From: Actinernus sp. WN-2022
Taxonomy: Eukaryota > Cnidaria > Anthozoa > Actiniaria > Actinernidae
Assembly: GCA_030867875.1 (NCBI GenBank)
Contig: JAOWCC010001616.1
Location: 62,001-126,000 of the forward strand
Direction of reading: 5' to 3'
DNA: 64,000 nt
The notes under the pieces are model-generated. The model did no database searches. It was given only the letters and a program-made list of their open reading frames with translations, and was not told where the DNA came from. The translations under genes were made by a program, and so were the position numbers. Shown here piece by piece: positions 9,828 through 23,481 of this stretch (position 1 is its first letter; each line of letters begins with the position of its first letter).

Positions 9828-12800
9828 TGTTAGATCTATCCCATAATTTCTTTATTGGAGAGCTAGAGGTTTGGGTTTGGTTAGAAAAAGGCCATTTTCT
9901 GGTATTTGTACTCAATATACAGGAAACGTCCATCGATTAATCTTAATCTACAGGAAGAGAACGTTGTATTGCCGTATTGTGTATCGAAATCCATTAAAAG
10001 CTCGAGAAATGGCGCCACATTGACATTTAGGTAACATAAGTAAGTTAATGTGTACCTGTTGTCTTCAAAAGCCAGAAAGTCACTTTTCAACTTTTTTCCC
10101 CCGATTTTTGTCAGACCTAGCGGAAAATGCTCATTGTCACTAAGCAAATCGTCACGCCAAACTTCAGGCAAATCGGTTGTTCACGAAAAAGTTCGAAATT
10201 CTACACCCCTCCACTCAAAACACCCTCCCCCCCCTCCTCCCCCCATAAAATACCTAGAGATCAGGAACTCGTCTTTTTGCCGTTTTCTTGAAAGGGCAAA
10301 TGACAGCTAAAGATTTTTCTGGCCTTTCTAGCCTATAATTTACTTGTGTTGTGTTAGATCTATCCCATAATTTCTTTATTGGAGAGCTAGAGGTTTGGGT
10401 TTGGTTAGAAAAAAGGCCATTTTCTGGTATTTGTACTCAATATACAGGAAACGTCCATCGATTAATCTTAATCTATAGGAAGAGAACGTTGTATTGCCGT
10501 ATTGTGTATCGAAATCCATTAAAAGCTCGAGAAATGGCGCCACATTGACATTTAGGTAACATAAGTAAGTTAATGTGTACCTGTTGTCTTTAAAAGCCAG
10601 AAAGTCACTTTTCAACTTTTTTTCCCCGATTTTTGTCAGACCTAGCGGAAAATGCTCATTGTCACTAAGCAAATCGTCACGCCAAAGTTCAGGCAAATCG
10701 GTTGTTCACGAAAAAGTTCGAAATTCTACACCCCTCCACTCAAAACACCCTCCCCCCCCTCCTCCCCCCATAAAATACCTAGAGATCAGGAACTCGTCTT
10801 TTTGCCGTTTTCTTGAAAGGGCAAATGACAGCTAAAGATTTTTCTGGCCTTTCTAGCCTATAATTTACTTGTGTTGTGTTAGATCTATCCCATAATTTCT
10901 TTATTGGAGAGCTAGAGGTTTGGGTTTGGTTAGAAAAAGGCCATGTTCTGGTATTTGTACTCAATATACAGGAAACTTCCATCGATTAATCTTAATCTAC
11001 AGGAAGAGAACGTTGTATTGCCGTATAGTGCATCGAAATCCATTAAAAGCTCGAGAAATGGCGCCACATTGACATTTAGGTAACATAAGTAAGTTAATGT
11101 GTACCTGTTGTCTTTAAAAGCCAGAAAGTCACTTTTCAACTTTTTTTCCCCGATTTTTGTCAGACCTAGCGGAAAATGCTCATTGTCACTAAGCAAATCG
11201 TCACGCCAAACTTCAGGCAAATCGGTTGTTCACGAAAAAGTTCGAAATTCCACACCCCTCCACTCAAAACACCCTCCCCCCCCCCCCCCCCCTCCCCCCA
11301 TAAAATACCTAGAGATCAGGAACTCGTCTTCTTGCCGTTTTCTTGAAAGGGCAAATGACAGCTAAAGATTTTTCTGGCCTTTCTAGCCTATAATTTACTT
11401 GTGTTGTGTTAGATCTATCCCATAATTTCTTTATTGGAGAGCTAGAAGTTTGGGTTTGGTTAGAAAAAGGCCATTTTCTGGTATTTGTACTCAATATACA
11501 GGAAACTTCCATCGATTAATCTTAATCTACAGGAAGAGAACGTTGTATTGCCGTATAGTGCATCGAAATCCAGTACAAGCTCGAGAAATGGCGCCACATT
11601 GACATTTAGGTAACATAAGTAAGTTAATGTGTACCTGTTGTCTTTAAAAGCCAGAAAGTCACTTTCCAACATTTTTTCCCGGATTTTTGTCAGACCTAGC
11701 GGAAAATGCTCATTGTCACTAAGCAAATCGTCACGCCAAACTTCAGGCAAATCGGTTGTTCACGAAAAAGTTCGAAATTCTACACCCCTCCACTCAAAAC
11801 ACCCTCCCCCCCCCCTCCCCCCATAAAATACCTAGAGATCAGGAACTCGTCTTTTTGCCGTTTTCTTGAAAGGGCAAATGACAGCTACAGATTTTTCTGG
11901 CCTTTCTAGCCTATAATTTACTTGTGTTGTGTTAGATCTATCCCATAATTTCTTTATTGGAGAGCTAGAGGTTTGGGTTTGGTTAGAAAAAGGCCATTTT
12001 CTGGTATTTGTACTCAATATACAGGAAACTTCCCTCGATTAATCTTAATCTACAGGAATAGAACGTTGTATTGCCGTATAGTGCATCGAAATCCATTACA
12101 AGCTCGAGAAATGGCGCCACATTGACATTTAGGTAACATAAGTAAGTTAATGTGTACCTGTTGTCTTCAAAAGCCAGAAAGTCACTTTTCAACTTTTTTC
12201 CCCCGATTTTTGTCAGACCTAGCGGAAAATGCTCATTGTCACTAAGCAAATCGTCACGCCAAACTTCAGGCAAATCGGTTGTTCACGAAAAAGTTCGAAA
12301 TTCCACACCCCTCCACTCAAAACACCCCCCCCCCCCCTCCCCCCATAAAATACCTAGAGATCAGGAACTCGTCTTTTTGCCGTTTTCTTGAAAGGGCAAA
12401 TGACAGCTAAAGATTTTTCTGGCCTTTCTAGCCTATAATTTACTTGTGTTGTGTTAGATCTATCCCATAATTTCTTTATTGGAGAGCTAGAGGTTTGGGT
12501 TTGGTTAGAAAAAGGCCATTTTCTGGTATTTGTACTCAATATACAGGAAACGTCCATCGATTAATCTTAATCTACAGGAAGAGAACGTTGTATTGCCGTA
12601 TTGTGTATCGAAATCCATTAAAAGCTCGAGAAATGGCGCCACATTGACATTTAGGTAACATAAGTAAGTTAATGTGTACCTGTTGTCTTTAAAAGCCAGA
12701 AAGTCACTTTTCAACTTTTTTTCCCCCGATTTTTGTCAGACCTAGCGGAAAATGCTCATTGTCACTAAGCAAATCGTCACGCCAAACTTCAGGCAAATCG

Positions 12801-12977
12801 GTTGTTCACGAAAAAGTTCGAAATTCTACACCCCTCCACTCAAAACACCCTCCCCCCCCCCTCCCCCCCCATAAAATACCTAGAGATCAGGAACTCGTCT
12901 TTTTGCCGTTTTCTTGAAAGGGCAAATGACAGCTAAAGATTTTTCTGGCCTTTCTAGCCTATAATTTACTTGTGTTG
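7728..12977 (+). repeat. 10-monomer HOR, copy 1 (m15-m24)
   Basis: Starts at 7728, 8253, 8778, 9304, 9828, 10352, 10877, 11407, 11930 and 12452. Class order is I2-I-V-I2-T2-T3-E-R-Y-T1. Total length is 5250 bp. Private markers shared with copy 2 include CCAGTACAAGC in the R monomer (near 11571) where other R copies have CCATTACAAGC, and GTCTTCTTGCCG at the end of E. Small private changes here are an extra A in m20 (near 10408) and CTAGAAGTTTGG in m22. Confidence 0.9.
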
Positions 12978-15900
12978 TGTTAGATCTATCCCATAATTTC
13001 TTTATTGGAGAGCTAGAGGTTTGGGTTTGGTTAGAAAAAGGCCATTTTCTGGTATTTGTACTCAATATACAGGAAACGTCCATCGATTAATCTTAATCTA
13101 TAGGAAGAGAACGTTGTATTGCCGTATAGTGCATCGAAATCCATTAAAAGCTCGAGAAATGGCGCCACATTGACATTTAGGTAAGATAAGTAAGTTAATG
13201 TGTACCTGGTGTCTTTAAAAGCCAGAAAGTCACTTTTCAACTTTTTCCCCCCGATTTCTGTCAGACCTAGCGGAAAATGCTCATTGTCACTAATCAAATC
13301 GTCACGCCAAACTTCAGGCAAATCGGTTGTTCACGAAAAAGTTCGAAATTCTACACCCCTCCACTCAAAACACCCTCCCCCCCCCCCCCCCTCCCCCCAT
13401 AAAATACCTAGAGATCAGGAACTCGTCTTTTTGCCGTTTTCTTGAAAGGGCAAATGACAGCTAAAGATTTTTCTGGCCTTTCTAGCCTATAATTTACTTG
13501 TGTTGTGTTAGATCTATCCCATAATTTCTTTATTGGAGAGCTAGAGGTTTGGGTTTGGTTAGAAAAAGGCCATGTTCTGGTATTTGTACTCAATATACAG
13601 GAAACTTCCATCGATTAATCTTAATCTACAGGAAGAGAACGTTGTATTGCCGTATAGTGCATCGAAATCCATTAAAAGCTCGAGAAATGGCGCCACATTG
13701 ACATTTAGGTAAGATAAGTAAGTTAATGTGTACCTGGTGTCTTTAAAAGCCAGAAAGTCACTTTTCAACTTTTTCCCCCCGATTTCTGTCAGACCTAGCG
13801 GAAAATGCTCATTGTCACTAATCAAATCGTCACGCCAAACTTCAGGCAAATCGGTTGTTCACGAAAAAGTTCGAAATTCTACACCCCTCCACTCAAAACA
13901 CCCTCCCCCCCCCCCCTCCCCCCATAAAATACCTAGAGATCAGGAACTCGTCTTTTTGCCGTTTTCTTGAAAGGGCAAATGACAGCTAAAGATTTTTCTG
14001 GCCTTTCTAGCCTATAATTTACTTGTGTTGTGTTAGATCTATCCCATAATTTCTTTATTGGAGAGCTAGAGGTTTGGGTTTGGTTAGAAAAAGGCCATTT
14101 TCTGGTATTTGTACTCAATATACAGGAAACTTCCATCGATTAATCTTAATCTACAGGAAGAGAACGTTGTATTGCCGTATAGTGCATCGAAATCCATTAA
14201 AAGCTCGAGAAATGGCGCCACATTGACATTTAGGTAACATAAGTAAGTTAATGTGTACCTGTTGACTTTAAAAGCCAGAAAGTCACTTTTCAACTTTTTT
14301 TCCCCGATTTTTGTCAGACCTAGCGGAAAATGCTCATTGTCACTAAGCAAATCGTCACGCCAAACTTCAGGCAAATCGGTTGTTCACGAAAAAGTTCGAA
14401 ATTCTACACCCCTCCACTCAAAACACCCCTCCCCCCCCCCCTCCCCCCATAAAATACCTAGAGATCAGGAACTCGTCTTTTTGCCGTTTTCTTGAAAGGG
14501 CAAATGACAGCTAAAGATTTTTCTGGCCTTTCTAGCCTATAATTTACTTGTGTTGTGTTAGATCTATCCCATAATTTCTTTATTGGAGAGCTAGAGGTTT
14601 GGGTTTGGTTAGAAAAAGGCCATTTTCTGGTATTTGTACTCAATATACAGGAAACGTCCATCGATTAATCTTAATCTATAGGAAGAGAACGTTGTATTGC
14701 CGTATAGTGCATCGAAATCCATTAAAAGCTCGAGAAATGGCGCCACATTGACATTTAGGTAAGATAAGTAAGTTAATGTGTACCTGGTGTCTTTAAAAGC
14801 CAGAAAGTCACTTTTCAACTTTTTCCCCCCGATTTCTGTCAGACCTAGCGGAAAATGCTCATTGTCACTAATCAAATCGTCACGCCAAACTTCAGGCAAA
14901 TCGGTTGTTCACGAAAAAGTTCGAAATTCTACACCCCTCCACTCAAAACACCCTCCCCCCCCCCCCCTCCCCCCATAAAATACCTAGAGATCAGGAACTC
15001 GTCTTTTTGCCGTTTTCTTGAAAGGGCAAATGACAGCTAAAGATTTTTCTGGCCTTTCTAGCCTATAATTTACTTGTGTTGTGTTAGATCTATCCCATAA
15101 TTTCTTTATTGGAGAGCTAGAGGTTTGGGTTTGGTTAGAAAAAGGCCATTTTCTGGTATTTGTACTCAATATACAGGAAACGTCCATCGATTAATCTTAA
15201 TCTACAGGAAGAGAACGTTGTATTGCCGTATTGTGTATCGAAATCCATTAAAAGCTCGAGAAATGGCGCCACATTGACATTTAGGTAACATAAGTAAGTT
15301 AATGTGTACCTGTTGTCTTCAAAAGCCAGAAAGTCACTTTTCAACTTTTTTCCCCCGATTTTTGTCAGACCTAGCGGAAAATGTCATTGTCACTAAGCAA
15401 ATCGTCACGCCAAACTTCAGGCAAATCGGTTGTTCACGAAAAAGTTCGAAATTCTACACCCCTCCACTCAAAACACCCTCCCCCCCCTCCTCCCCCCATA
15501 AAATACCTAGAGATCAGGAACTCGTCTTTTTGCCGTTTTCTTGAAAGGGCAAATGACAGCTAAAGATTTTTCTGGCCTTTCTAGCCTATAATTTACTTGT
15601 GTTGTGTTAGATCTATCCCATAATTTCTTTATTGGAGAGCTAGAGGTTTGGGTTTGGTTAGAAAAAGGCCATTTTCTGGTATTTGTACTCAATATACAGG
15701 AAACGTCCATCGATTAATCTTAATCTATAGGAAGAGAACGTTGTATTGCCGTATTGTGTATCGAAATCCATTAAAAGCTCGAGAAATGGCGCCACATTGA
15801 CATTTAGGTAACATAAGTAAGTTAATGTGTACCTGTTGTCTTTAAAAGCCAGAAAGTCACTTTTCAACTTTTTTTCCCCGATTTTTGTCAGACCTAGCGG

Positions 15901-18230
15901 AAAATGCTCATTGTCACTAAGCAAATCGTCACGCCAAAGTTCAGGCAAATCGGTTGTTCACGAAAAAGTTCGAAATTCTACACCCCTCCACTCAAAACAC
16001 CCTCCCCCCCCCTCCTCCCCCCATAAAATACCTAGAGATCAGGAACTCGTCTTTTTGCCGTTTTCTTGAAAGGGCAAATGACAGCTAAAGATTTTTCTGG
16101 CCTTTCTAGCCTATAATTTACTTGTGTTGTGTTAGATCTATCCCATAATTTCTTTATTGGAGAGCTAGAGGTTTGGGTTTGGTTAGAAAAAGGCCATGTT
16201 CTGGTATTTGTACTCAATATACAGGAAACTTCCATCGATTAATCTTAATCTACAGGAAGAGAACGTTGTATTGCCGTATAGTGCATCGAAATCCATTAAA
16301 AGCTCGAGAAATGGCGCCACATTGACATTTAGGTAACATAAGTAAGTTAATGTGTACCTGTTGTCTTTAAAAGCCAGAAAGTCACTTTTCAACTTTTTTT
16401 CCCCGATTTTTGTCAGACCTAGCGGAAAATGCTCATTGTCACTAAGCAAATCGTCACGCCAAACTTCAGGCAAATCGGTTGTTCACGAAAAAGTTCGAAA
16501 TTCCACACCCCTCCACTCAAAACACCCTCCCCCCCCCCCCCCCCCCCTCCCCCCATAAAATACCTAGAGATCAGGAACTCGTCTTCTTGCCGTTTTCTTG
16601 AAAGGGCAAATGACAGCTAAAGATTTTTCTGGCCTTTCTAGCCTATAATTTACTTGTGTTGTGTTAGATCTATCCCATAATTTCTTTATTGGAGAGCTAG
16701 AGGTTTGGGTTTGGTTAGAAAAAGGCCATTTTCTGGTATTTGTACTCAATATACAGGAAACTTCCATCGATTAATCTTAATCTACAGGAAGAGAACGTTG
16801 TATTGCCGTATAGTGCATCGAAATCCAGTACAAGCTCGAGAAATGGCGCCACATTGACATTTAGGTAACATAAGTAAGTTAATGTGTACCTGTTGTCTTT
16901 AAAAGCCAGAAAGTCACTTTCCAACATTTTTTCCCGGATTTTTGTCAGACCTAGCGGAAAATGCTCATTGTCACTAAGCAAATCGTCACGCCAAACTTCA
17001 GGCAAATCGGTTGTTCACGAAAAAGTTCGAAATTCTACACCCCTCCACTCAAAACACCCTCCCCCCCCCCTCCCCCCATAAAATACCTAGAGATCAGGAA
17101 CTCGTCTTTTTGCCGTTTTCTTGAAAGGGCAAATGACAGCTACAGATTTTTCTGGCCTTTCTAGCCTATAATTTACTTGTGTTGTGTTAGATCTATCCCA
17201 TAATTTCTTTATTGGAGAGCTAGAGGTTTGGGTTTGGTTAGAAAAAGGCCATTTTCTGGTATTTGTACTCAATATACAGGAAACTTCCCTCGATTAATCT
17301 TAATCTACAGGAATAGAACGTTGTATTGCCGTATAGTGCATCGAAATCCATTACAAGCTCGAGAAATGGCGCCACATTGACATTTAGGTAATATAAGTAA
17401 GTTAATGTGTACCTGTTGTCTTCAAAAGCCAGAAAGTCACTTTTCAACTTTTTTCCCCCGATTTTTGTCAGACCTAGCGGAAAATGCTCATTGTCACTAA
17501 GCAAATCGTCACGCCAAACTTCAGGCAAATCGGTTGTTCACGAAAAAGTTCGAAATTCCACACCCCTCCACTCAAAACACCCCCCCCCCCCCCCTCCCCC
17601 CATAAAATACCTAGAGATCAGGAACTCGTCTTTTTGCCGTTTTCTTGAAAGGGCAAATGACAGCTAAAGATTTTTCTGGCCTTTCTAGCCTATAATTTAC
17701 TTGTGTTGTGTTAGATCTATCCCATAATTTCTTTATTGGAGAGCTAGAGGTTTGGGTTTGGTTAGAAAAAGGCCATTTTCTGGTATTTGTACTCAATATA
17801 CAGGAAACGTCCATCGATTAATCTTAATCTACAGGAAGAGAACGTTGTATTGCCGTATTGTGTATCGAAATCCATTAAAAGCTCGAGAAATGGCGCCACA
17901 TTGACATTTAGGTAACATAAGTAAGTTAATGTGTACCTGTTGTCTTTAAAAGCCAGAAAGTCACTTTTCAACTTTTTTTCCCCGATTTTTGTCAGACCTA
18001 GCGGAAAATGCTCATTGTCACTAAGCAAATCGTCACGCCAAACTTCAGGCAAATCGGTTGTTCACGAAAAAGTTCGAAATTCCACACCCCTCCACTCAAA
18101 ACACCCCCCCCCCCCCTCCCCCCATAAAATACCTAGAGATCAGGAACTCGTCTTTTTGCCGTTTTCTTGAAAGGGCAAATGACAGCTAAAGATTTTTCTG
18201 GCCTTTCTAGCCTATAATTTACTTGTGTTG
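12978..18230 (+). repeat. 10-monomer HOR, copy 2 (m25-m34)
   Basis: Starts at 12978, 13506, 14031, 14556, 15082, 15605, 16130, 16662, 17185 and 17709. Same class order as copy 1, length 5253 bp, directly adjacent to it. Differences are few: C-tract lengths, a deleted C in m29 (AATGTCATTG near 15381), GTAATATAAG in m33 (near 17389), and the 3' part of m34, which carries a Y-type tail. This is a recent tandem duplication. Confidence 0.9.
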
Positions 18231-18760
18231 TGTTAGATCTATCCCATAATTTCTTTATTGGAGAGCTAGAGGTTTGGGTTTGGTTAGAAAAAGGCCATTT
18301 TCTGGTATTTGTACTCAATATACAGGAAACGTCCATCGATTAATCTTAATCTACAGGAAGAGAACGTTGTATTGCCGTATTGTGTATCGAAATCCATTAA
18401 AAGCTCGAGAAATGGCGCCACATTGACATTTAGGTAACATAAGTAAGTTAATGTGTACCTGTTGTCTTTAAAAGCCAGAAAGTCACTTTTCAACTTTTTT
18501 TCCCCGATTTTTGTCAGACCTAGCGGAAAATGCTCATTGTCACTAAGCAAATCGTCACGCCAAACTTCAGGCAAATCGGTTGTTCACGAAAAAGTTCGAA
18601 ATTCCACACCCCTCCACTCAAAACACCCTCCCCCCCCCCCCCCCCCTCCCCCCATAAAATACCTAGAGATCAGGAACTCGTCTTCTTGCCGTTTTCTTGA
18701 AAGGGCAAATGACAGCTAAAGATTTTTCTGGCCTTTCTAGCCTATAATTTACTTGTGTTG
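17709..18760 (+). repeat. Chimeric monomers m34 and m35
   Basis: Both have a T1-type 5' part (AAACGTCC, GTATTGTGTATCG, T7C4 tract). m34 then has a Y-type tail (TTCCACACC and an uninterrupted C run starting ACACCCCC). m35 has an E-type tail (TTCCACACC, a long C tract after CCCT, and GTCTTCTTGCCG near 18681). The switch in both lies between the T/C tract and the TTCCACACC site. They sit at the right edge of the duplicated 10-mer, so they probably record the exchanges that ended it. Confidence 0.78.
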
Positions 18761-21700
18761 TGTTAGATCTATCCCATAATTTCTTTATTGGAGAGCTAGA
18801 GGTTTGGGTTTGGTTAGAAAAAGGCCATTTTCTGGTATTTGTACTCAATATACAGGAAACTTCCATCGATTAATCTTAATCTACAGGAAGAGAACGTTGT
18901 ATTGCCGTATAGTGCATCGAAATCCATTACAAGCTCGAGAAATGGCGCCACATTGACATTTAGGTAACATAAGTAAGTTAATGTGTACCTGTTGTCTTTA
19001 AAAGCCAGAAAGTCACTTTCCAACATTTTTTCCCGGATTTTTGTCAGACCTAAGCGGAAAATGCTCATTGTCACTAAGCAAATCGTCACGCCAAACTTCA
19101 GGCAAATCGGTTGTTCACGAAAAAGTTCGAAATTCTACACCCCTCCACTCAAAACACCCTCCCCCCCCCCTCCCCCCATAAAATACCTAGAGATCAGGAA
19201 CTCGTCTTTTTGCCGTTTTCTTGAAAGGGCAAATGACAGCTACAGATTTTTCTGGCCTTTCTAGCCTATAATTTACTTGTGTTGTGTTAGATCTATCCCA
19301 TAATTTCTTTATTGGAGAGCTAGAGGTTTGGGTTTGGTTAGAAAAAGGCCATTTTCTGGTATTTGTACTCAATATACAGGAAACTTCCCTCGATTAATCT
19401 TAATCTACAGGAATAGAACGTTGTATTGCCGTATAGTGCATCGAAATCCATTACAAGCTCGAGAAATGGCGCCACATTGACATTTAGGTAACATAAGTAA
19501 GTTAATGTGTACCTGTTGTCTTCAAAAGCCAGAAAGTCACTTTTCAACTTTTTTCCCCCGATTTTTGTCAGACCTAGCGGAAAATGCTCATTGTCACTAA
19601 GCAAATCGTCACGCCAAACTTCAGGCAAATCGGTTGTTCACGAAAAAGTTCGAAATTCCACACCCCTCCACTCAAAACACCCCCCCCCCCTCCCCCCATA
19701 AAATACCTAGAGATCAGGAACTCGTCTTTTTGCCGTTTTCTTGAAAGGGCAAATGACAGCTAAAGATTTTTCTGGCCTTTCTAGCCTATAATTTACTTGT
19801 GTTGTGTTAGATCTATCCCATAATTTCTTTATTGGAGAGCTAGAGGTTTGGGTTTGGTTAGAAAAAGGCCATTTTCTGGTATTTGTACTCAATATACAGG
19901 AAACGTCCATCGATTAATCTTAATCTACAGGAAGAGAACGTTGTATTGCCGTATTGTGTATCGAAATCCATTAAAAGCTCGAGAAATGGCGCCACATTGA
20001 CATTTAGGTAACATAAGTAAGTTAATGTGTACCTGTTGTCTTTAAAAGCCAGAAAGTCACTTTTCAACTTTTTTTCCCCGATTTTTGTCAGACCTAGCGG
20101 AAAATGCTCATTGTCAATAAGCAAATCGTCACGCCAAACTTCAGGCAAATCGGTTGTTCACGAAAAAGTTCGAAATTCTACACCCCTCCACTCAAAACAC
20201 CCTCCGCCCCCCCTCCTCCCCCCATAAAATACCTAGAGATCAGGAACTCGTCTTTTTGCCGTTTTCTTGAAATGGCAAATGACAGCTAAAGATTTTTCTG
20301 GCCTTTCTAGCCTATAATTTACTTGTGTTGTGTTAGATCTATCCCATAATTTCTTTATTGGAGAGCTAGAGGTTTGGGTTTGGTTAGAAAAAGGCCATTT
20401 TCTGGTATTTGTACTCAATATACAGGAAACGTCCATCGATTAATCTTAATCTACAGGAAGAGAACGTTGTATTGCCGTATTGTGTATCGAAATCCATTAA
20501 AAGCTCGAGAAATGGCGCCACATTGACATTTAGGTAACATAAGTAAGTTAATGTGTACCTGTTGTCTTCAAAAGCCAGAAAGTCACTTTTCAACTTTTTT
20601 CCCCCGATTTTTGTCAGACCTAGCGGAAAATGCTCATTGTCACTAAGCAAATCGTCACGCCAAACTTCAGGCAAATCGGTTGTTCACGAAAAAGTTCGAA
20701 ATTCTACACCCCTCCACTCAAAACACCCTCCCCCCCCCCTCCTCCCCCCATAAAATACCTAGAGATCAGGAACTCGTCTTTTTGCCGTTTTCTTGAAAGG
20801 GCAAATGACAGCTAAAGATTTTTCTGGCCTTTCTAGCCTATAATTTACTTGTGTTGTGTTAGATCTATCCCATAATTTCTTTATTGGAGAGCTAGAGGTT
20901 TGGGTTTGGTTAGAAAAAGGCCATTTTCTGGTATTTGTACTCAATATACAGGAAACGTCCATCGATTAATCTTAATCTATAGGAAGAGAACGTTGTATTG
21001 CCGTATTGTGTATCGAAATCCATTAAAAGCTCGAGAAATGGCGCCACATTGACATTTAGGTAACATAAGTAAGTTAATGTGTACCTGTTGTCTTTAAAAG
21101 CCAGAAAGTCACTTTTCAACTTTTTTTCCCCGATTTTTGTCAGACCTAGCGGAAAATGCTCATTGTCACTAAGCAAATCGTCACGCCAAAGTTCAGGCAA
21201 ATCGGTTGTTCACGAAAAAGTTCGAAATTCTACACCCCTCCACTCAAAACACCCTCCCCCCCCTCCTCCCCCCATAAAATACCTAGAGATCAGGAACTCG
21301 TCTTTTTGCCGTTTTCTTGAAAGGGCAAATGACAGCTAAAGATTTTTCTGGCCTTTCTAGCCTATAATTTACTTGTGTTGTGTTAGATCTATCCCATAAT
21401 TTCTTTATTGGAGAGCTAGAGGTTTGGGTTTGGTTAGAAAAAGGCCATGTTCTGGTATTTGTACTCAATATACAGGAAACTTCCATCGATTAATCTTAAT
21501 CTACAGGAAGAGAACGTTGTATTGCCGTATAGTGCATCGAAATCCATTAAAAGCTCGAGAAATGGCGCCACATTGACATTTAGGTAAGATAAGTAAGTTA
21601 ATGTGTACCTGGTGTCTTTAAAAGCCAGAAAGTCACTTTTCAACTTTTTCCCCCCGATTTTTGTCAGACCTAGCGGAAAATGCTCATTGTCACTAAGCAA

Positions 21701-23481
21701 ATCGTCACGCCAAACTTCAGGCAAATCGGTTGTTCACGAAAAAGTTCGAAATTCTACACCCCTCCACTCAAAACACCCTCCCCCCCCTCCTCCCCCCATA
21801 AAATACCTAGAGATCAGGAACTCGTCTTTTTGCCGTTTTCTTGAAAGGGCAAATGACAGCTAAAGATTTTTCTGGCCTTTCTAGCCTATAATTTACTTGT
21901 GTTGTGTTAGATCTATCCCATAATTTCTTTATTGGAGAGCTAGAGGTTTGGGTTTGGTTAGAAAAAGGCCATTTTCTGGTATTTGTACTCAATATACAGG
22001 AAACGTCCATCGATTAATCTTAATCTATAGGAAGAGAACGTTGTATTGCCGTATTGTGTATCGAAATCCATTAAAAGCTCGAGAAATGGCGCCACATTGA
22101 CATTTAGGTAACATAAGTAAGTTAATGTGTACCTGTTGTCTTTAAAAGCCAGAAAGTCACTTTTCAACTTTTTTTCCCCGATTTTTGTCAGACCTAGCGG
22201 AAAATGCTCATTGTCACTAAGCAAATCGTCACGCCAAAGTTCAGGCAAATCGGTTGTTCACGAAAAAGTTCGAAATTCTACACCCCTCCACTCAAAACAC
22301 CCTCCCCCCCCTCCTCCCCCCATAAAATACCTAGAGATCAGGAACTCGTCTTTTTGCCGTTTTCTTGAAAGGGCAAATGACAGCTAAAGATTTTTCTGGC
22401 CTTTCTAGCCTATAATTTACTTGTGTTGTGTTAGATCTATCCCATAATTTCTTTATTGGAGAGCTAGAGGTTTGGGTTTGGTTAGAAAAAGGCCATGTTC
22501 TGGTATTTGTACTCAATATACAGGAAACTTCCATCGATTAATCTTAATCTACAGGAAGAGAACGTTGTATTGCCGTATAGTGCATCGAAATCCATTAAAA
22601 GCTCGAGAAATGGCGCCACATTGACATTTAGGTAAGATAAGTAAGTTAATGTGTACCTGGTGTCTTTAAAAGCCAGAAAGTCACTTTTCAACTTTTTCCC
22701 CCCGATTTCTGTCAGACCTAGCGGAAAATGCTCATTGTCACTAATCAAATCGTCACGCCAAACTTCAGGCAAATCGGTTGTTCACGAAAAAGTTCGAAAT
22801 TCTACACCCCTCCACTCAAAACACCCTCCCCCCCCCCCCCCCCTCCCCCCATAAAATACCTAGAGATCAGGAACTCGTCTTTTTGCCGTTTTCTTGAAAG
22901 GGCAAATGACAGCTAAAGATTTTTCTGGCCTTTCTAGCCTATAATTTACTTGTGTTGTGTTAGATCTATCCCATAATTTCTTTATTGGAGAGCTAGAGGT
23001 TTGGGTTTGGTTAGAAAAAGGCCATTTTCTGGTATTTGTACTCAATATACAGGAAACTTCCATCGATTAATCTTAATCTACAGGAAGAGAACGTTGTATT
23101 GCCGTATAGTGCATCGAAATCCATTAAAAGCTCGAGAAATGGCGCCACATTGACATTTAGGTAACATAAGTAAGTTAATGTGTACCTGTTGACTTTAAAA
23201 GCCAGAAAGTCACTTTTCAACTTTTTTTCCCCGATTTTTGTCAGACCTAGCGGAAAATGCTCATTGTCACTAAGCAAATCGTCACGCCAAACTTCAGGCA
23301 AATCGGTTGTTCACGAAAAAGTTCGAAATTCTACACCCCTCCACTCAAAACACCCTCCCCCCCCCCCTCCCCCCATAAAATACCTAGAGATCAGGAACTC
23401 GTCTTTTTGCCGTTTTCTTGAAAGGGCAAATGACAGCTAAAGATTTTTCTGGCCTTTCTAGCCTATAATTTACTTGTGTTG
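18761..23481 (+). repeat. HOR block R-Y-T1-T2-T3-N-T3-I-V, copy 2 (m36-m44)
   Basis: Starts at 18761, 19285, 19805, 20331, 20857, 21381, 21905, 22429 and 22958. Same nine classes in the same order as 3011-7727, offset 15750 bp. m36 has an extra A (ACCTAAGCGG near 19051). m38 keeps the diagnostic G in its C tract (near 20205) and adds private GTCAATAAGC and GAAATGGCAAA. Confidence 0.88.
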
